Assembly: GCF_004343585.1 (NCBI RefSeq)
Contig: NZ_SLYW01000002.1
Span: forward strand, 62,001 to 126,000
Reading direction: 5' to 3'
Length of the DNA: 64,000 nt
Source: Neorhizobium sp. JUb45
Lineage (GTDB): Bacteria > Pseudomonadota > Alphaproteobacteria > Rhizobiales > Rhizobiaceae
Of this stretch, positions 48,063 to 57,394 are shown in pieces; the stretch's first letter is position 1, and each line of letters opens with the position of its first letter. A program made the translations under genes and the position numbers. A model generated the notes under the pieces. It searched no databases and was not told the origin of the DNA. It saw nothing but the letters and a program-made list of their open reading frames with translations.

Positions 48063-48077
48063 TTAATCAGCTCTTAA
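48063..48077 (+). promoter_or_regulatory. CtrA-type box before the WecG-like gene
   Basis: TTAATCAGCTCTTAA, a perfect TTAA-N7-TTAA match, directly after the terminator and ~90 bases before the next gene. Confidence 0.5.
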
Positions 48078-48163
48078 AATCTGTCATCGGATTGGAATGG
48101 TTCGTTTAAACGCGATTTCATCATCGCGTGATACAGCTTGTCGCATGCTTCCACCTGGCTGAA

Positions 48164-48856
48164 ATGGCGATGATGCGACCCGCTCCACTTCCGATTTCCC
48201 GACCTGCTCATTCCGGTGTTTTCGCGCGTCTCGAACCGAAAGGCGAGTGGACTGCCGCAGCCTATCCGGACGGTTTTCGCAAGCTGTTTGGCGTGCAGAT
48301 CTGCGATATGGAATGGACCGAGGCTCTCACCTATGTGGAGCTGATCTCCAACCTGCGGCAAAACCCGCGGACCTTGTCCTTCATCGACGGCCAGACCGCG
48401 CTTCGCCTTCCCATCGACGCCGATTGCCGCGCCGTTCTTGGCAACCGCATCCTGTTGCCGGCCAGCCGCACGCTGGCATTGATGGCCCGTTGGCAGGGCG
48501 GTGGGCCGCTGAAAACCAGTTTCGACGCCGCACGGTTCGTGGATGCGCTGCTGACCTTTGTGCCGCGTTGCCATGTCGCTCTGGTCGGCAGCCGCTTTGC
48601 GCGGCTTGACGCGACGCGTCAGCATCTGTCGCAACATGCTCCCTGGCACATGTTTTCCATCGTCCGGGCCGCGGATATCGGCGGCGGTATCGTTGAAAAC
48701 AGTGCCGTTGCCGGCTTTGTCGGCGCCGTGCCGGATCTGGTGATCGTCGATGCCGATGGTTACGAGGATGAGGCCCGTTTCGAAAAGGCCGTGGGTCTGC
48801 GCCACAATGGCCTGATTGTCATGGCCGGAGCAGCCTTCGACAATCGCAACTCCTGA
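48164..48856 (+). CDS. Degenerate WecG/TagA/CpsF-like protein
   Basis: 230 residues from the first ATG; a GTG at 48128 and ATGs at 48170/48173 are alternatives and none has a clear ribosome-binding site. Segments line up with the WecG/TagA family in order: FGVQICDMEWTEALTYVELI, then TLSFIDGQTALRL, then RILLPASRTLALMARW, then CHVALVGSRFARLDATRQHL and PDLVIVDADG. The catalytic-type NAD and LPDG motifs are replaced, so activity is doubtful. The next gene is a polysaccharide chain-length protein, which supports an envelope role. Confidence 0.5.
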   Translation: MAMMRPAPLPISRPAHSGVFARLEPKGEWTAAAYPDGFRKLFGVQICDMEWTEALTYVELISNLRQNPRTLSFIDGQTALRLPIDADCRAVLGNRILLPASRTLALMARWQGGGPLKTSFDAARFVDALLTFVPRCHVALVGSRFARLDATRQHLSQHAPWHMFSIVRAADIGGGIVENSAVAGFVGAVPDLVIVDADGYEDEARFEKAVGLRHNGLIVMAGAAFDNRNS

Positions 48857-48971
48857 TCCATGCCATGTAGGCCTGTTTCTCCATTTTGGTGCGCCCCAGC
48901 GCGACGTTAACGATTTGTTTGCCAGAAAACTTTAGCATGTCTTAATCATAGACAAGCGCGGTTCGGCACAC

Positions 48972-50744
48972 ATGTTTGCATCGGAACATATCGAGCGATC
49001 GCACCCGCTGAACGATGCGGGCAGCGGCAAGACACGCAAGCTGCTGCTGGCGCTCACCACATCGGCACTCGTCGTTGCAGGCGCCAGCGCGCCGCAGCTT
49101 CTCGGCCATGATTTCACCCGAAAATACGCTGTCGAAACGACCATCGGTGTCGATGCCGCCGGCCTGTCGAAGACGGAAAAGCAGCGCGCCATTACCGAAG
49201 CCGGCAAGGCCGTGCGCTCTGCCGCCAATCTCGATGGCATGGCGCGCAGGCTGGACCTTGGTCGCGATGAGGAATTTGCAGTCGCCGCCCCGAGTGCGCT
49301 CGGCGTCGTGTCCGACATCTTGACCGGCAAGGCGATGACGGCCTCTGCCGCCGATGCCAAGCTACGAGAGCATCTTTCCGCCGCCTTTACCGCAACGCCG
49401 GACGCAAGCGGCAACCGTATCGTCATTTCCGTCGAAACCACGGATGCGAGAAAGTCGACACGCATTGCCCGCGCCGTTGCCGAAACCTATCAGCGCGAAC
49501 TTGCGGGCGCCGCGGTGAGTTCGGCCCGCAACCGGACGGCGCAGCTCGAGCGCAGCATGCAGGATGCCGAGGCCGCCGTATCGCAGGCGCTTGCCAACGG
49601 CGGGGACCGGCACGAGGAAGAGCGTCTTACTCTTGAGCAGGACATCGCAACGCTGGAAACGACCGTCACGCAGCTTCGCGATGACCTCAAGACCGTCTCC
49701 GCGACATCGCTCGCCGATGTGTTGGCCAAATCCCTGTCTTCGGCCTTCGATTATTCCGGCATCGACCAGATGCGCCAGATGCATGTGGATGCCAAGCTGG
49801 TTGTGGATCAGCTGTCCGCCAGCCTCGGGCCACGCCATCCACGCCTTCTGGCGGCACAGGCAGCGCTCAGTGAGGTGAGCAGCAAGATCGATGCCGCCCT
49901 GAAAAGTCTTTCCTCCTCGCTGAAACAGCGGGAAGCCACTGCAACCAGGGAACTGGCCGAGCTGAAGGCGCGGCAACAGAAGATTGCCGCAACGCCGCCT
50001 TCGCCCGAAACGCTGGCCCTTGCCGAGCTGCAGGCCAAAGCCGACAAAGCCCGCAAGGATTATTTCGACTGCGTCCAGCGCCTCGATGCCGTGGCCGTGG
50101 CCGGCCCGATTTCCGTCAAGACGGTTGCGCCGGCAAATGCGGCATCGGCCGAACCCGTCGGCCTGCCGATGTGGATGTTGTCAGCCATTGGCGCCGCTCT
50201 CGGGCTTGGTTTTGGTGTGGTTCTGGCCTTCGCCATTCCGCGCAGGTCGGAAGACGACGATCTTTATGCCTTGTCCTCCGATGAAGCCGAGGACGACCTG
50301 TTCGACGGCGAAGAGATCGATCTGTTGCAGCCGGCTCCGGTCGTTCATGCCGCGCGTGTCGCGCCTCCTGTCGTTGCCGCTGTCGCGACGCAGGATCTAT
50401 CGGCAAGCGTCTATCTTCACGACGCCGATGCCTATGCTTATGCCGATGAAGAGCGGCAAGAGTTTTTCGAAGACGATTATCCGGTTGCCGCCAACAGTGC
50501 CACGCCGCTGGCCGATCGTGTCCGCGAACTGCTGCTGGCCAATCGCATGAGGGAAGAGGACGCCGAAGCACATCTTCCGCCACTCGTTGCCGCCGTCATG
50601 TCGGGTGGCGTCAGCGTTGCGCCACACTACGATGGCGAGACGGAAGAGGAAGCGCGCAAGACAGCCGAGCTTCGCCACGACATCATGTCCCTGCGCGAAC
50701 GGGTTGCCGAATTCAACGAACGCCGCGCCGCCGGGCAGCGCTGA
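48972..50744 (+). CDS. Wzz/GumC-like polysaccharide chain-length or export protein
   Basis: 590 residues. An N-terminal membrane segment (~22-42), a large periplasmic region with coiled coils (~175-360, including IRVISVETTDARKSTRIARAV-like sequence and long helices) and a second membrane segment (LPMWMLSAIGAALGLGFGVVLAF, ~396-418) give the PCP topology. After it comes an acidic cytoplasmic tail of ~170 residues instead of a tyrosine-kinase domain. Probably works in surface polysaccharide assembly with the preceding gene, 115 bases upstream. Confidence 0.75.
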   Translation: MFASEHIERSHPLNDAGSGKTRKLLLALTTSALVVAGASAPQLLGHDFTRKYAVETTIGVDAAGLSKTEKQRAITEAGKAVRSAANLDGMARRLDLGRDEEFAVAAPSALGVVSDILTGKAMTASAADAKLREHLSAAFTATPDASGNRIVISVETTDARKSTRIARAVAETYQRELAGAAVSSARNRTAQLERSMQDAEAAVSQALANGGDRHEEERLTLEQDIATLETTVTQLRDDLKTVSATSLADVLAKSLSSAFDYSGIDQMRQMHVDAKLVVDQLSASLGPRHPRLLAAQAALSEVSSKIDAALKSLSSSLKQREATATRELAELKARQQKIAATPPSPETLALAELQAKADKARKDYFDCVQRLDAVAVAGPISVKTVAPANAASAEPVGLPMWMLSAIGAALGLGFGVVLAFAIPRRSEDDDLYALSSDEAEDDLFDGEEIDLLQPAPVVHAARVAPPVVAAVATQDLSASVYLHDADAYAYADEERQEFFEDDYPVAANSATPLADRVRELLLANRMREEDAEAHLPPLVAAVMSGGVSVAPHYDGETEEEARKTAELRHDIMSLRERVAEFNERRAAGQR

Positions 50745-50870
50745 TACGCATCCATTCACGTCGCGAATGGTGTATCGTTTGTCCGCCGCGAAGCTTGCCA
50801 TTCGATACATTTCCCAGCATACGCCTTCTGCTTAGGCAATGTTCACGAACTTTCGGGAAGCGAGGCGCGC

Positions 50871-51770
50871 ATGGCAACGGTAATCGACGGCAAACTGGCG
50901 GCTGAAAAGGTCATCGCCACGGTCACGCAAGCGTCCGCCACGCTGGAAAGCGAAAAGGGCGTGCGCCCCGGTCTCGCCGTCGTCATCGTTGGTGACGATG
51001 CCGCCAGCCACACCTACGTCGCCGCCAAGAGCCGCATGGCCAAACAGTGCGGCTTCAACTCCATCCAGCACAGCCTCCCCGGCGATACCACGCAGGAAGC
51101 GCTTGAGGCGCTGGTTTCCGAACTCAATGCCGACCCGGCCATTCACGGCATTCTCGTGCAGCTGCCGCTGCCAAAAAATCTCGACAGTGAGCGTGTGACG
51201 CAACTCGTCGCGCCGGAAAAGGACGTTGACGGCCTGCATGTCGTCAATGCCGGCAAGATCGCCACCGGCGATTTCGAAACCGGCCTCGTGTCCTGCACCC
51301 CGGCCGGCTCCATGCTTCTGGTCAAGCAGATTTTGGGTGAAGACCTCTCCGGTCTCAATGCTGTCGTCATCGGCCGCTCCAACCTGTTTGGCAAGCCGAT
51401 GGCGCTGCTTCTGCTTGCCGCCAATGCCACGGTGACGATGGCGCATTCGCGCAGCAAGGATCTCGCCTCGATCTGCAAAAATGCCGATATTCTGGTTGCG
51501 GCTGTTGGACGCAGCGAAATGGTCAAGGCCGATTGGGTCAAGCCCGGCGCCACGATCATCGATGTCGGCATCAACCGCATTCCGGCCCCTGAAAAAGGGG
51601 AGGGTAAAACCCGTCTCGTGGGTGATGTTGCCTTCGCCGAATGCGCGGAAGTGGCAAATGCCATCACGCCGGTGCCCGGTGGCGTCGGTCCGATGACCAT
51701 CGCCATGCTGATGGCCAACACGGTTGTCGCCGCCAGTCGCGCCCTCGGAGTGGCGATCCCTAAATTCTGA
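50871..51770 (+). CDS. folD: Methylenetetrahydrofolate dehydrogenase/cyclohydrolase FolD
   Basis: 299-residue bifunctional enzyme of one-carbon metabolism. It has the catalytic [13 protein letters not shown] lysine region (~45-57), the [13 protein letters not shown] motif, the [15 protein letters not shown] motif and the NADP-binding [16 protein letters not shown] (~163). The C-terminal [14 protein letters not shown] signature is complete. Stand-alone housekeeping gene. Confidence 0.97.
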   Translation: MATVIDGKLAAEKVIATVTQASATLESEKGVRPGLAVVIVGDDAASHTYVAAKSRMAKQCGFNSIQHSLPGDTTQEALEALVSELNADPAIHGILVQLPLPKNLDSERVTQLVAPEKDVDGLHVVNAGKIATGDFETGLVSCTPAGSMLLVKQILGEDLSGLNAVVIGRSNLFGKPMALLLLAANATVTMAHSRSKDLASICKNADILVAAVGRSEMVKADWVKPGATIIDVGINRIPAPEKGEGKTRLVGDVAFAECAEVANAITPVPGGVGPMTIAMLMANTVVAASRALGVAIPKF

Positions 51771-51822
51771 AAGATCACGGGGGGTTGACTCCTCCGTCAG
51801 CGCCTTATGTCTTCTACACATG

Positions 51823-51835
51823 GTACGTTTCGTAC
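51823..51835. promoter_or_regulatory. Inverted repeat upstream of aglE
   Basis: GTACG-TTT-CGTAC, 53 bases before aglE and 33 bases after a TTGACT that could be a -35 element. A possible operator for the agl operon; no regulator gene lies next to it. Confidence 0.35.
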
Positions 51836-51887
51836 TGCGGTGGAGAAGCGCGGCAACGCGACCGCGCATGAAGGCGGGAGGCTGACG

Positions 51888-53249
51888 ATGAAACTGTCTT
51901 ATCTGATGGGAACGGCACTGGCGGCGCTGGTGGCAACGGGAGCGGTTGCGCAGGAACTGAAATTCGAGCCCGGCAAGGACGCGAAATTCAACTGGAAGAG
52001 TTTTGAGGATTTCAAGGCGGCGCATGGCGATCTCAAGGGCCAGTCGCTGACCCTGTTCGGCCCGTGGCGCGGTGAGGACGAAGTGCTGTTCAACAGCGTG
52101 CTTGCCTATTTCAACGCCGCGACCGGCGCGAACGGCAAATATTCCTCCTCGGAAAACTACGAGCAGCAGATCGTCATCGATACGCAGGCCGGTTCGCCGC
52201 CCAATATCGCCATCATCCCGCAGCCCGGTCTTCTGGCCGATCTCTCCGCCAAGGGTTTTCTGACACCACTCGGTCAGGAAACCCAGGATTGGGTCAAGAC
52301 CAATTACGGCTCCGGCGAGGACTGGGTGAAATACGGAACCTACAAGGGCAAGGACGGCAAACAGGCCTATTTCGGTTTCCCCTTCAAGGCCGATTTCAAG
52401 TCGATGGTCTGGTATGTGCCGGAAAACTTTGAGGAAGCCGGTTACGAAGTCCCTAAGACCATGGAGGATCTGTTCAAGCTCTCCGACCAGATCGTCGAGG
52501 ATGGCGGCGTGCCGTGGTGCATCGGTCTCGGTTCCGGTGGTGCCACCGGCTGGCCGGCCACCGACTGGGTGGAAGACCTGATGCTGCGCACGCAGACGCC
52601 GGAAACCTATGACAAGTGGGTGTCGAACGAGATCAAGTTCGATGATCCGGCCGTGGTCGGCGCCATCGAGGAATTCGGCAAGTTCGCCAAGAACGACAAA
52701 TATGTCTCCGGTGGTGTGGCAGCGGTTGCCTCCACCGATTTTCGTGATAGCCCGAAGGGGCTCTTCGACATTCCGCCGAAATGCTACCTGCACCATCAGG
52801 CGTCCTTCGTGCCGTCCTTCTTCCCGCCGGAGAAGGAACTGGGCGTCGATGCCGACTTCTTCTATCTTCCGACCTATGCCTCCAAGCCGGAACTCGGCAC
52901 GCCGGTTCTCGGCGCCGGCACATTTTTTGCCGTCACCAAGGATTCACCGGCGGCAAAGGCCTTCATCGAATTCCTGAAGACGCCGATCGCACATGAGGTC
53001 TGGATGGCACAGGCGTCGTTCCTGACACCGTACAAGGGCGTCAAGCCGGAAGCCTATGCCAATGACGTGCTGCGCAAGCAGGGCGAACTTCTGACCACCG
53101 CAACCACCTTCCGTTTCGATGCATCCGACCAGATGCCGGGCAAGATCGGTGCCGGTGCCTTCTGGACCGGCATGATCGATTATGTCGGCGGCAAGGATGG
53201 CAAGACCGCGGCGGGTGAGATCCAGAAAGCGTGGGATGGGTTGAAGTAG
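51888..53249 (+). CDS. aglE: Alpha-glucoside ABC transporter substrate-binding protein AglE
   Basis: 453-residue periplasmic solute-binding protein with a signal peptide (LMGTALAALVATGAVAQ) and the family-1 sugar-binding fold (GQSLTLFGPWRGEDEVLFNSV, then GFPFKADFKSMVWYVPENF). The ATG at 51888 with GGGAGG upstream was chosen over 51807. In Ensifer aglE-F-G-A-K imports and cleaves sucrose, maltose and trehalose-type alpha-glucosides. A palindromic repeat separates it from aglF. Confidence 0.92.
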   Translation: MKLSYLMGTALAALVATGAVAQELKFEPGKDAKFNWKSFEDFKAAHGDLKGQSLTLFGPWRGEDEVLFNSVLAYFNAATGANGKYSSSENYEQQIVIDTQAGSPPNIAIIPQPGLLADLSAKGFLTPLGQETQDWVKTNYGSGEDWVKYGTYKGKDGKQAYFGFPFKADFKSMVWYVPENFEEAGYEVPKTMEDLFKLSDQIVEDGGVPWCIGLGSGGATGWPATDWVEDLMLRTQTPETYDKWVSNEIKFDDPAVVGAIEEFGKFAKNDKYVSGGVAAVASTDFRDSPKGLFDIPPKCYLHHQASFVPSFFPPEKELGVDADFFYLPTYASKPELGTPVLGAGTFFAVTKDSPAAKAFIEFLKTPIAHEVWMAQASFLTPYKGVKPEAYANDVLRKQGELLTTATTFRFDASDQMPGKIGAGAFWTGMIDYVGGKDGKTAAGEIQKAWDGLK

Positions 53250-53287
53250 GGCCTGCCCGCATAAGGATCGAACGAAACGTGTGAACA

Positions 53288-53413
53288 CCCCCTCATCCGG
53301 CCCTTCGGGCCACCTTCTCCCCGCTGGGGAGAAGATATGAAGCCGCAGCCGTGCCGGTCATCCTCTCCCCAGCGGGGAGAGGTCGCCGAGCGAAGCGGAG
53401 GCGGGTGAGGGGG
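53288..53413. repeat. RIME-like palindromic intergenic repeat
   Basis: 126 bases bounded by CCCCCTCA and its complement TGAGGGGG. Inside are two stems, CTTCTCCCCGC/TGGGGAGAAG-type and CCTCTCCCC/GGGGAGAGG, plus the string GGCCCTTCGGGCCACC. This composition is that of the intergenic mosaic elements common in Rhizobiales genomes. It occupies most of the 201-base gap between aglE and aglF. Confidence 0.8.
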
Positions 53414-53450
53414 AAAGCCGCACGAGAACGGCACAAAGGGGAGGGTAACA

Positions 53451-54464
53451 ATGATCTCGCAGATCGTATCGGCCATCGGTGTCATGGTCGCCGGCGTGTT
53501 CGCCTGTGCGCTGTATTACTGGCTGTCCGACAAGCTTCTGTCGCTGGCACTGCCGGTGCCGGAGGGGAATGTCCGGCAGGCCTCGATCAATCTCAACCGC
53601 CGCGCCACCATCCGCCCGTGGCTGTTTTTAGGCCCCGCGCTGATCCTGCTCGGCGTCTATCTCATCTATCCGGTGATCGCGACCTTCATCCTCTCCTTCT
53701 ATGATCGTTCCGGCGACTATTACGTCGGTTTCGCCAATTACCGCTGGGCGTTTTTCGACCAGCAGTTCCGCCAGTCGATCTTCAACAACATCCTCTGGCT
53801 GGCCGTCGTGCCGGCCGCCTGCACCTTTTTCGGCCTCGTAATCGCGGTTCTCACCGACCGCATCTGGTGGGGCAATATCGCCAAGAGCATCGTTTTCATG
53901 CCGATGGCGATCTCGTTTGTTGGCGCTTCAGTGATCTGGAAGTTCATCTACGAATTCCGTGGCGGCAACGAAACGCAGATCGGTCTGCTCAACGCCATCG
54001 TGAAGGCCGTCGGCGGCGATCCGCAGATCTGGATCTCGCTGCCCTTCTGGAACAGCTTCTTTCTGATGATCATCCTCATCTGGATCCAGACCGGCTTTGC
54101 CATGGTCATCCTGTCGGCAGCCCTTCGTGGCATTCCGGAAGAAACCATCGAGGCGGCCGTCATCGACGGCGCCAATGGCTGGCAGATCTTCTGGAAGATC
54201 ATGGTGCCGCAGATCTGGGGCACGATCGCCGTCGTCTGGACGACGATCACCATTCTGGTCCTGAAGGTCTTCGATATCGTGCTGACCATGACCAATGGTC
54301 AATGGAACACGATGGTGCTCGCCAACCTGATGTTCGACTGGATGTTCCGGGGTGGCGGTGACAGCGGCCGAAGTGCGGTCATCGCGCTGGTCATCATGCT
54401 GGCGGTGACGCCGATCATGATCTGGAACATCAGGCAGGCACATCGCGATGCGGAGGGACACTGA
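53451..54464 (+). CDS. aglF: Alpha-glucoside ABC transporter permease AglF
   Basis: 337-residue inner-membrane permease of the MalF type. Hydrophobic segments start with VSAIGVMVAGVFACALYYWL, and the EAA loop reads EETIEAAVIDGANGWQIFWKIMVPQIW (~230). ATG preceded by GGGGAGGG. Pairs with AglG. Confidence 0.92.
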   Translation: MISQIVSAIGVMVAGVFACALYYWLSDKLLSLALPVPEGNVRQASINLNRRATIRPWLFLGPALILLGVYLIYPVIATFILSFYDRSGDYYVGFANYRWAFFDQQFRQSIFNNILWLAVVPAACTFFGLVIAVLTDRIWWGNIAKSIVFMPMAISFVGASVIWKFIYEFRGGNETQIGLLNAIVKAVGGDPQIWISLPFWNSFFLMIILIWIQTGFAMVILSAALRGIPEETIEAAVIDGANGWQIFWKIMVPQIWGTIAVVWTTITILVLKVFDIVLTMTNGQWNTMVLANLMFDWMFRGGGDSGRSAVIALVIMLAVTPIMIWNIRQAHRDAEGH

Positions 54465-54465
54465 C

Positions 54466-55662
54466 ATGGCCGCAACTGCAACCGTCTCTTCCGCCGCATC
54501 CTCTTCCATCGGCACGCGCCTGCGCCGCATGGGCCTGCCGCGGCTTTTCCTGCATCTGTCGGTGCTCGCCATCGTCATCCTGTGGCTGATCCCGACGCTC
54601 GGTATTCTCGTCACCTCGGTGCGCGACAAGGAGCAGATCACCGCCACCGGCTGGTGGACGGCCTTCAACGGTTCCACCCAGATGGAAGCCGTGCGGCTGG
54701 CCGATCCTTCCACGCAAAAGGAGGAGGGCGGCCGCTTCGTCATTGCCGGCTCCATCTTCGAGGGTAATGCCACCGGCACCGTCAGCGCTTTTGGCGTGCG
54801 TGTACAGGATCCGTCCGCCTTCGAGATCGGCAAAGCCGCCGATATCGGCGATGGCGAAACCCTGCAGATCAATCAGGACGGCTCCTACGTCTACAGCAAG
54901 GGTGCCGCCTTCGACGACAAGCGCCCGAAGCGCGTTTATGTCTCGCTCGCCACCGCGCCGGAATTCACCTGGCAGAACTATCGCGACGTGCTGACCTCGG
55001 CCGGCATCGGCCAAGCCTTCGTCAATTCACTGACCGTCGCCATTCCCGCCACCGTCATCCCGATCCTGATCGCGGCTTTCGCGGCCTATGCATTGTCATG
55101 GATGCATTTTCCGGGTCGGGCGCTGCTGATCGCCGTCGTCGTCGGCCTCATCGTCGTGCCGCTGCAGATGGCGCTGATCCCGCTTCTGACGCTCTATAAC
55201 GATATCGGCGCCTTCTTCGGCATCAATGCGCGCTCCTATGTCGGCATCTGGCTGGCGCATTCCGCCTTTGGCATGCCGCTCGCCATCTATCTGTTGCGCA
55301 ACTATATCGCCGGCCTGCCCAAGGAAATCATCGAATCCGCCCGCGTCGATGGCGCCAGCGATTTTGAAATCTTCGTGAAGATCGTGCTGCCTTTGTCCTT
55401 CCCGGCGCTCGCCTCCTTCTCGATCTTCCAGTTCCTGTGGACATGGAACGACCTGCTGGTCGCCATGGTTTTCCTCGGTACCGGCAAGGATCAGCTGGTG
55501 CTCACAGGTGCGCTCAATGCGCTTCTGGGCTCCATGGGCGGAAAGTGGGAAATCCTCACGGCCTCCGCCTTCATTACCATCATCGTCCCGATTCTCGTCT
55601 TTTTTGCCCTGCAGCGTTACCTCGTGCGGGGACTTCTCGCCGGTTCGGTGAAGGGCGGCTGA
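54466..55662 (+). CDS. aglG: Alpha-glucoside ABC transporter permease AglG
   Basis: 398-residue MalG-type permease. After the first membrane segment there is a ~100-residue periplasmic insertion (ITATGWWTAFNGST to VYVSLA). The core permease follows, with EAA loop KEIIESARVDGASDFEIFVKIVLPLS (~288). The ATG at 54466 follows GGAGGG one base after aglF. Confidence 0.92.
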   Translation: MAATATVSSAASSSIGTRLRRMGLPRLFLHLSVLAIVILWLIPTLGILVTSVRDKEQITATGWWTAFNGSTQMEAVRLADPSTQKEEGGRFVIAGSIFEGNATGTVSAFGVRVQDPSAFEIGKAADIGDGETLQINQDGSYVYSKGAAFDDKRPKRVYVSLATAPEFTWQNYRDVLTSAGIGQAFVNSLTVAIPATVIPILIAAFAAYALSWMHFPGRALLIAVVVGLIVVPLQMALIPLLTLYNDIGAFFGINARSYVGIWLAHSAFGMPLAIYLLRNYIAGLPKEIIESARVDGASDFEIFVKIVLPLSFPALASFSIFQFLWTWNDLLVAMVFLGTGKDQLVLTGALNALLGSMGGKWEILTASAFITIIVPILVFFALQRYLVRGLLAGSVKGG

Positions 55663-55714
55663 CGCCTTTCACACCATCACACCCAGACAGCATTTCTATC
55701 TACAGGATTTTCGA

Positions 55715-57373
55715 ATGAGCAATGTAACGCAGATGACCGAAACGCCGCTCGACAAGGACTGGTGGCGTGGTGCGGTCATCTACCAGATCTATCCGCGTTC
55801 CTATCAGGACAGTAACGGTGATGGCATCGGCGACCTGAAGGGCATCACCGCGCGCCTGCCGCATATCGCGGCTCTGGGTGCCGATGCGATCTGGATTTCG
55901 CCCTTCTTCCCGTCGCCGATGAAGGACTTTGGCTACGACGTTTCCAACTATGTCGATATCGACCCGATGTTCGGTTCGCTGTCGGATTTCGATGCGCTGA
56001 TTGCCGAGGCGCACCGCCTGAAAATCCGCGTCATGATCGATCTCGTCATGTCGCACTCGTCGGATCAGCACGCATGGTTCATCGAAAGCCGCTCGTCGCG
56101 CTTCAACCCCAAGGCCGACTGGTATGTCTGGGCCGATGCCAAGCCGGACGGTTCGCCGCCCAACAACTGGCTGTCCATCTTCGGCGGGTCCGCATGGCAC
56201 TGGGACCCGACCCGCATGCAATATTACATGCACAATTTCCTCACCTCGCAGCCGGATTTGAACCTGCACAATCCGGAGGTTCAGGATGCGCTGCTGGATG
56301 TCACCCGCTTCTGGCTGCAGCGCGGCGTCGATGGCTTCCGCCTCGACACGATCAATTTTTACTTCCACGACAAGGAACTGCGCAACAACCCGGCGCTCGA
56401 TCCCTCGCGCCGCAATGCCTCCACCGCACCGGCGGTGAACCCCTACAATTTCCAGGAACACCTCTACGACAAGAACCGCCCGGAAAACCTCGAATTCCTG
56501 AAGCGTTTTCGCGCAGTGCTCGATGAGTTCCCGGCGATTGCCGCCGTCGGCGAAGTCGGCGACAGCCAGTATGGTCTGGAAATCGTCGGCCAGTACACGT
56601 CCGGCGACGACAAGATGCAGATGTGTTACGCCTTCGAATTCCTGGCGCCGGATTATCCGACAGCCGCCCGCGTCGGCGAAGTGCAGAACGCCTTTTCCGC
56701 TGCCGCACCGGAAGGCTGGGCCTGCTGGGCTTTCTCCAACCATGATGTGGTGCGCCATGTCAGCCGCTGGGGCGCCGACGTTCTCGACCGCGATGCCTTT
56801 GCCAAGATGCTGGCGGCACTTCTCTTCACCCAGCGTGGTTCGGTCTGCATCTATCAGGGCGAAGAGCTGGGCCTGACCGAAGCCGATATCGCCTATGCCG
56901 ATCTGCAGGACCCTTACGGCATTCAGTTCTGGCCGGAATTCAAGGGCCGCGACGGTTGCCGCACACCGATGGTCTGGGATGCGCAGGCGCTGCAGGCGGG
57001 TTTCTCGACGGCGGAAAAGACATGGCTACCGATCCCGGTCGAGCACCAGATCCGCGCCGTCAGCGCGCAATATGGCGATCCGGATTCCGTGCTGGAACAG
57101 TACCGCCGCTTCATCACCTTCCGCAAACAGCATCCGGCTTTTTCCAAGGGCGAGATCCGTTTCCTGACGGCGGAAGGCACGACCCTGATCTATGAGCGGA
57201 GTTTTGGCAACGAAACGCTGCTCTGCGTGTTCAACATGGGGCCGGATGGCCAAAGCATTCCGCTGCCGCAGGGCGACTGGCAGAAGCTGGAGGGCCACGG
57301 CTTTTACAGCACGGTCGATAACAGAAACGTCGAACTGCCGGCCTGGGGCGCTTATTTCGCAAGGCTTGGCTGA
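55715..57373 (+). CDS. aglA: Alpha-glucosidase AglA (GH13)
   Basis: 552-residue GH13 hydrolase that splits imported alpha-glucosides in the cytoplasm. The four conserved regions are present: DLVMSHSSDQHAWF (~109), GFRLDTINF with nucleophile about D211, VGEVGD with acid/base about E280, and FSNHDVVRH with about D344. It opens with WWRGAVIYQIYPRSYQDSNGDGIGDL, typical of oligo-alpha-glucosidases. Confidence 0.95.
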   Translation: MSNVTQMTETPLDKDWWRGAVIYQIYPRSYQDSNGDGIGDLKGITARLPHIAALGADAIWISPFFPSPMKDFGYDVSNYVDIDPMFGSLSDFDALIAEAHRLKIRVMIDLVMSHSSDQHAWFIESRSSRFNPKADWYVWADAKPDGSPPNNWLSIFGGSAWHWDPTRMQYYMHNFLTSQPDLNLHNPEVQDALLDVTRFWLQRGVDGFRLDTINFYFHDKELRNNPALDPSRRNASTAPAVNPYNFQEHLYDKNRPENLEFLKRFRAVLDEFPAIAAVGEVGDSQYGLEIVGQYTSGDDKMQMCYAFEFLAPDYPTAARVGEVQNAFSAAAPEGWACWAFSNHDVVRHVSRWGADVLDRDAFAKMLAALLFTQRGSVCIYQGEELGLTEADIAYADLQDPYGIQFWPEFKGRDGCRTPMVWDAQALQAGFSTAEKTWLPIPVEHQIRAVSAQYGDPDSVLEQYRRFITFRKQHPAFSKGEIRFLTAEGTTLIYERSFGNETLLCVFNMGPDGQSIPLPQGDWQKLEGHGFYSTVDNRNVELPAWGAYFARLG

Positions 57374-57394
57374 TAAAAAAGGGGAGGGATGCGC

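Noticed and set aside
50832..52796. 654-codon minus-strand frame over folD and aglE
   Set aside because: Antisense to two complete known genes.
53288..53413. CRISPR-like or IS-end interpretation of the palindromes between aglE and aglF
   Set aside because: No regularly spaced units, no transposase; the composition fits a Rhizobiales intergenic mosaic element.
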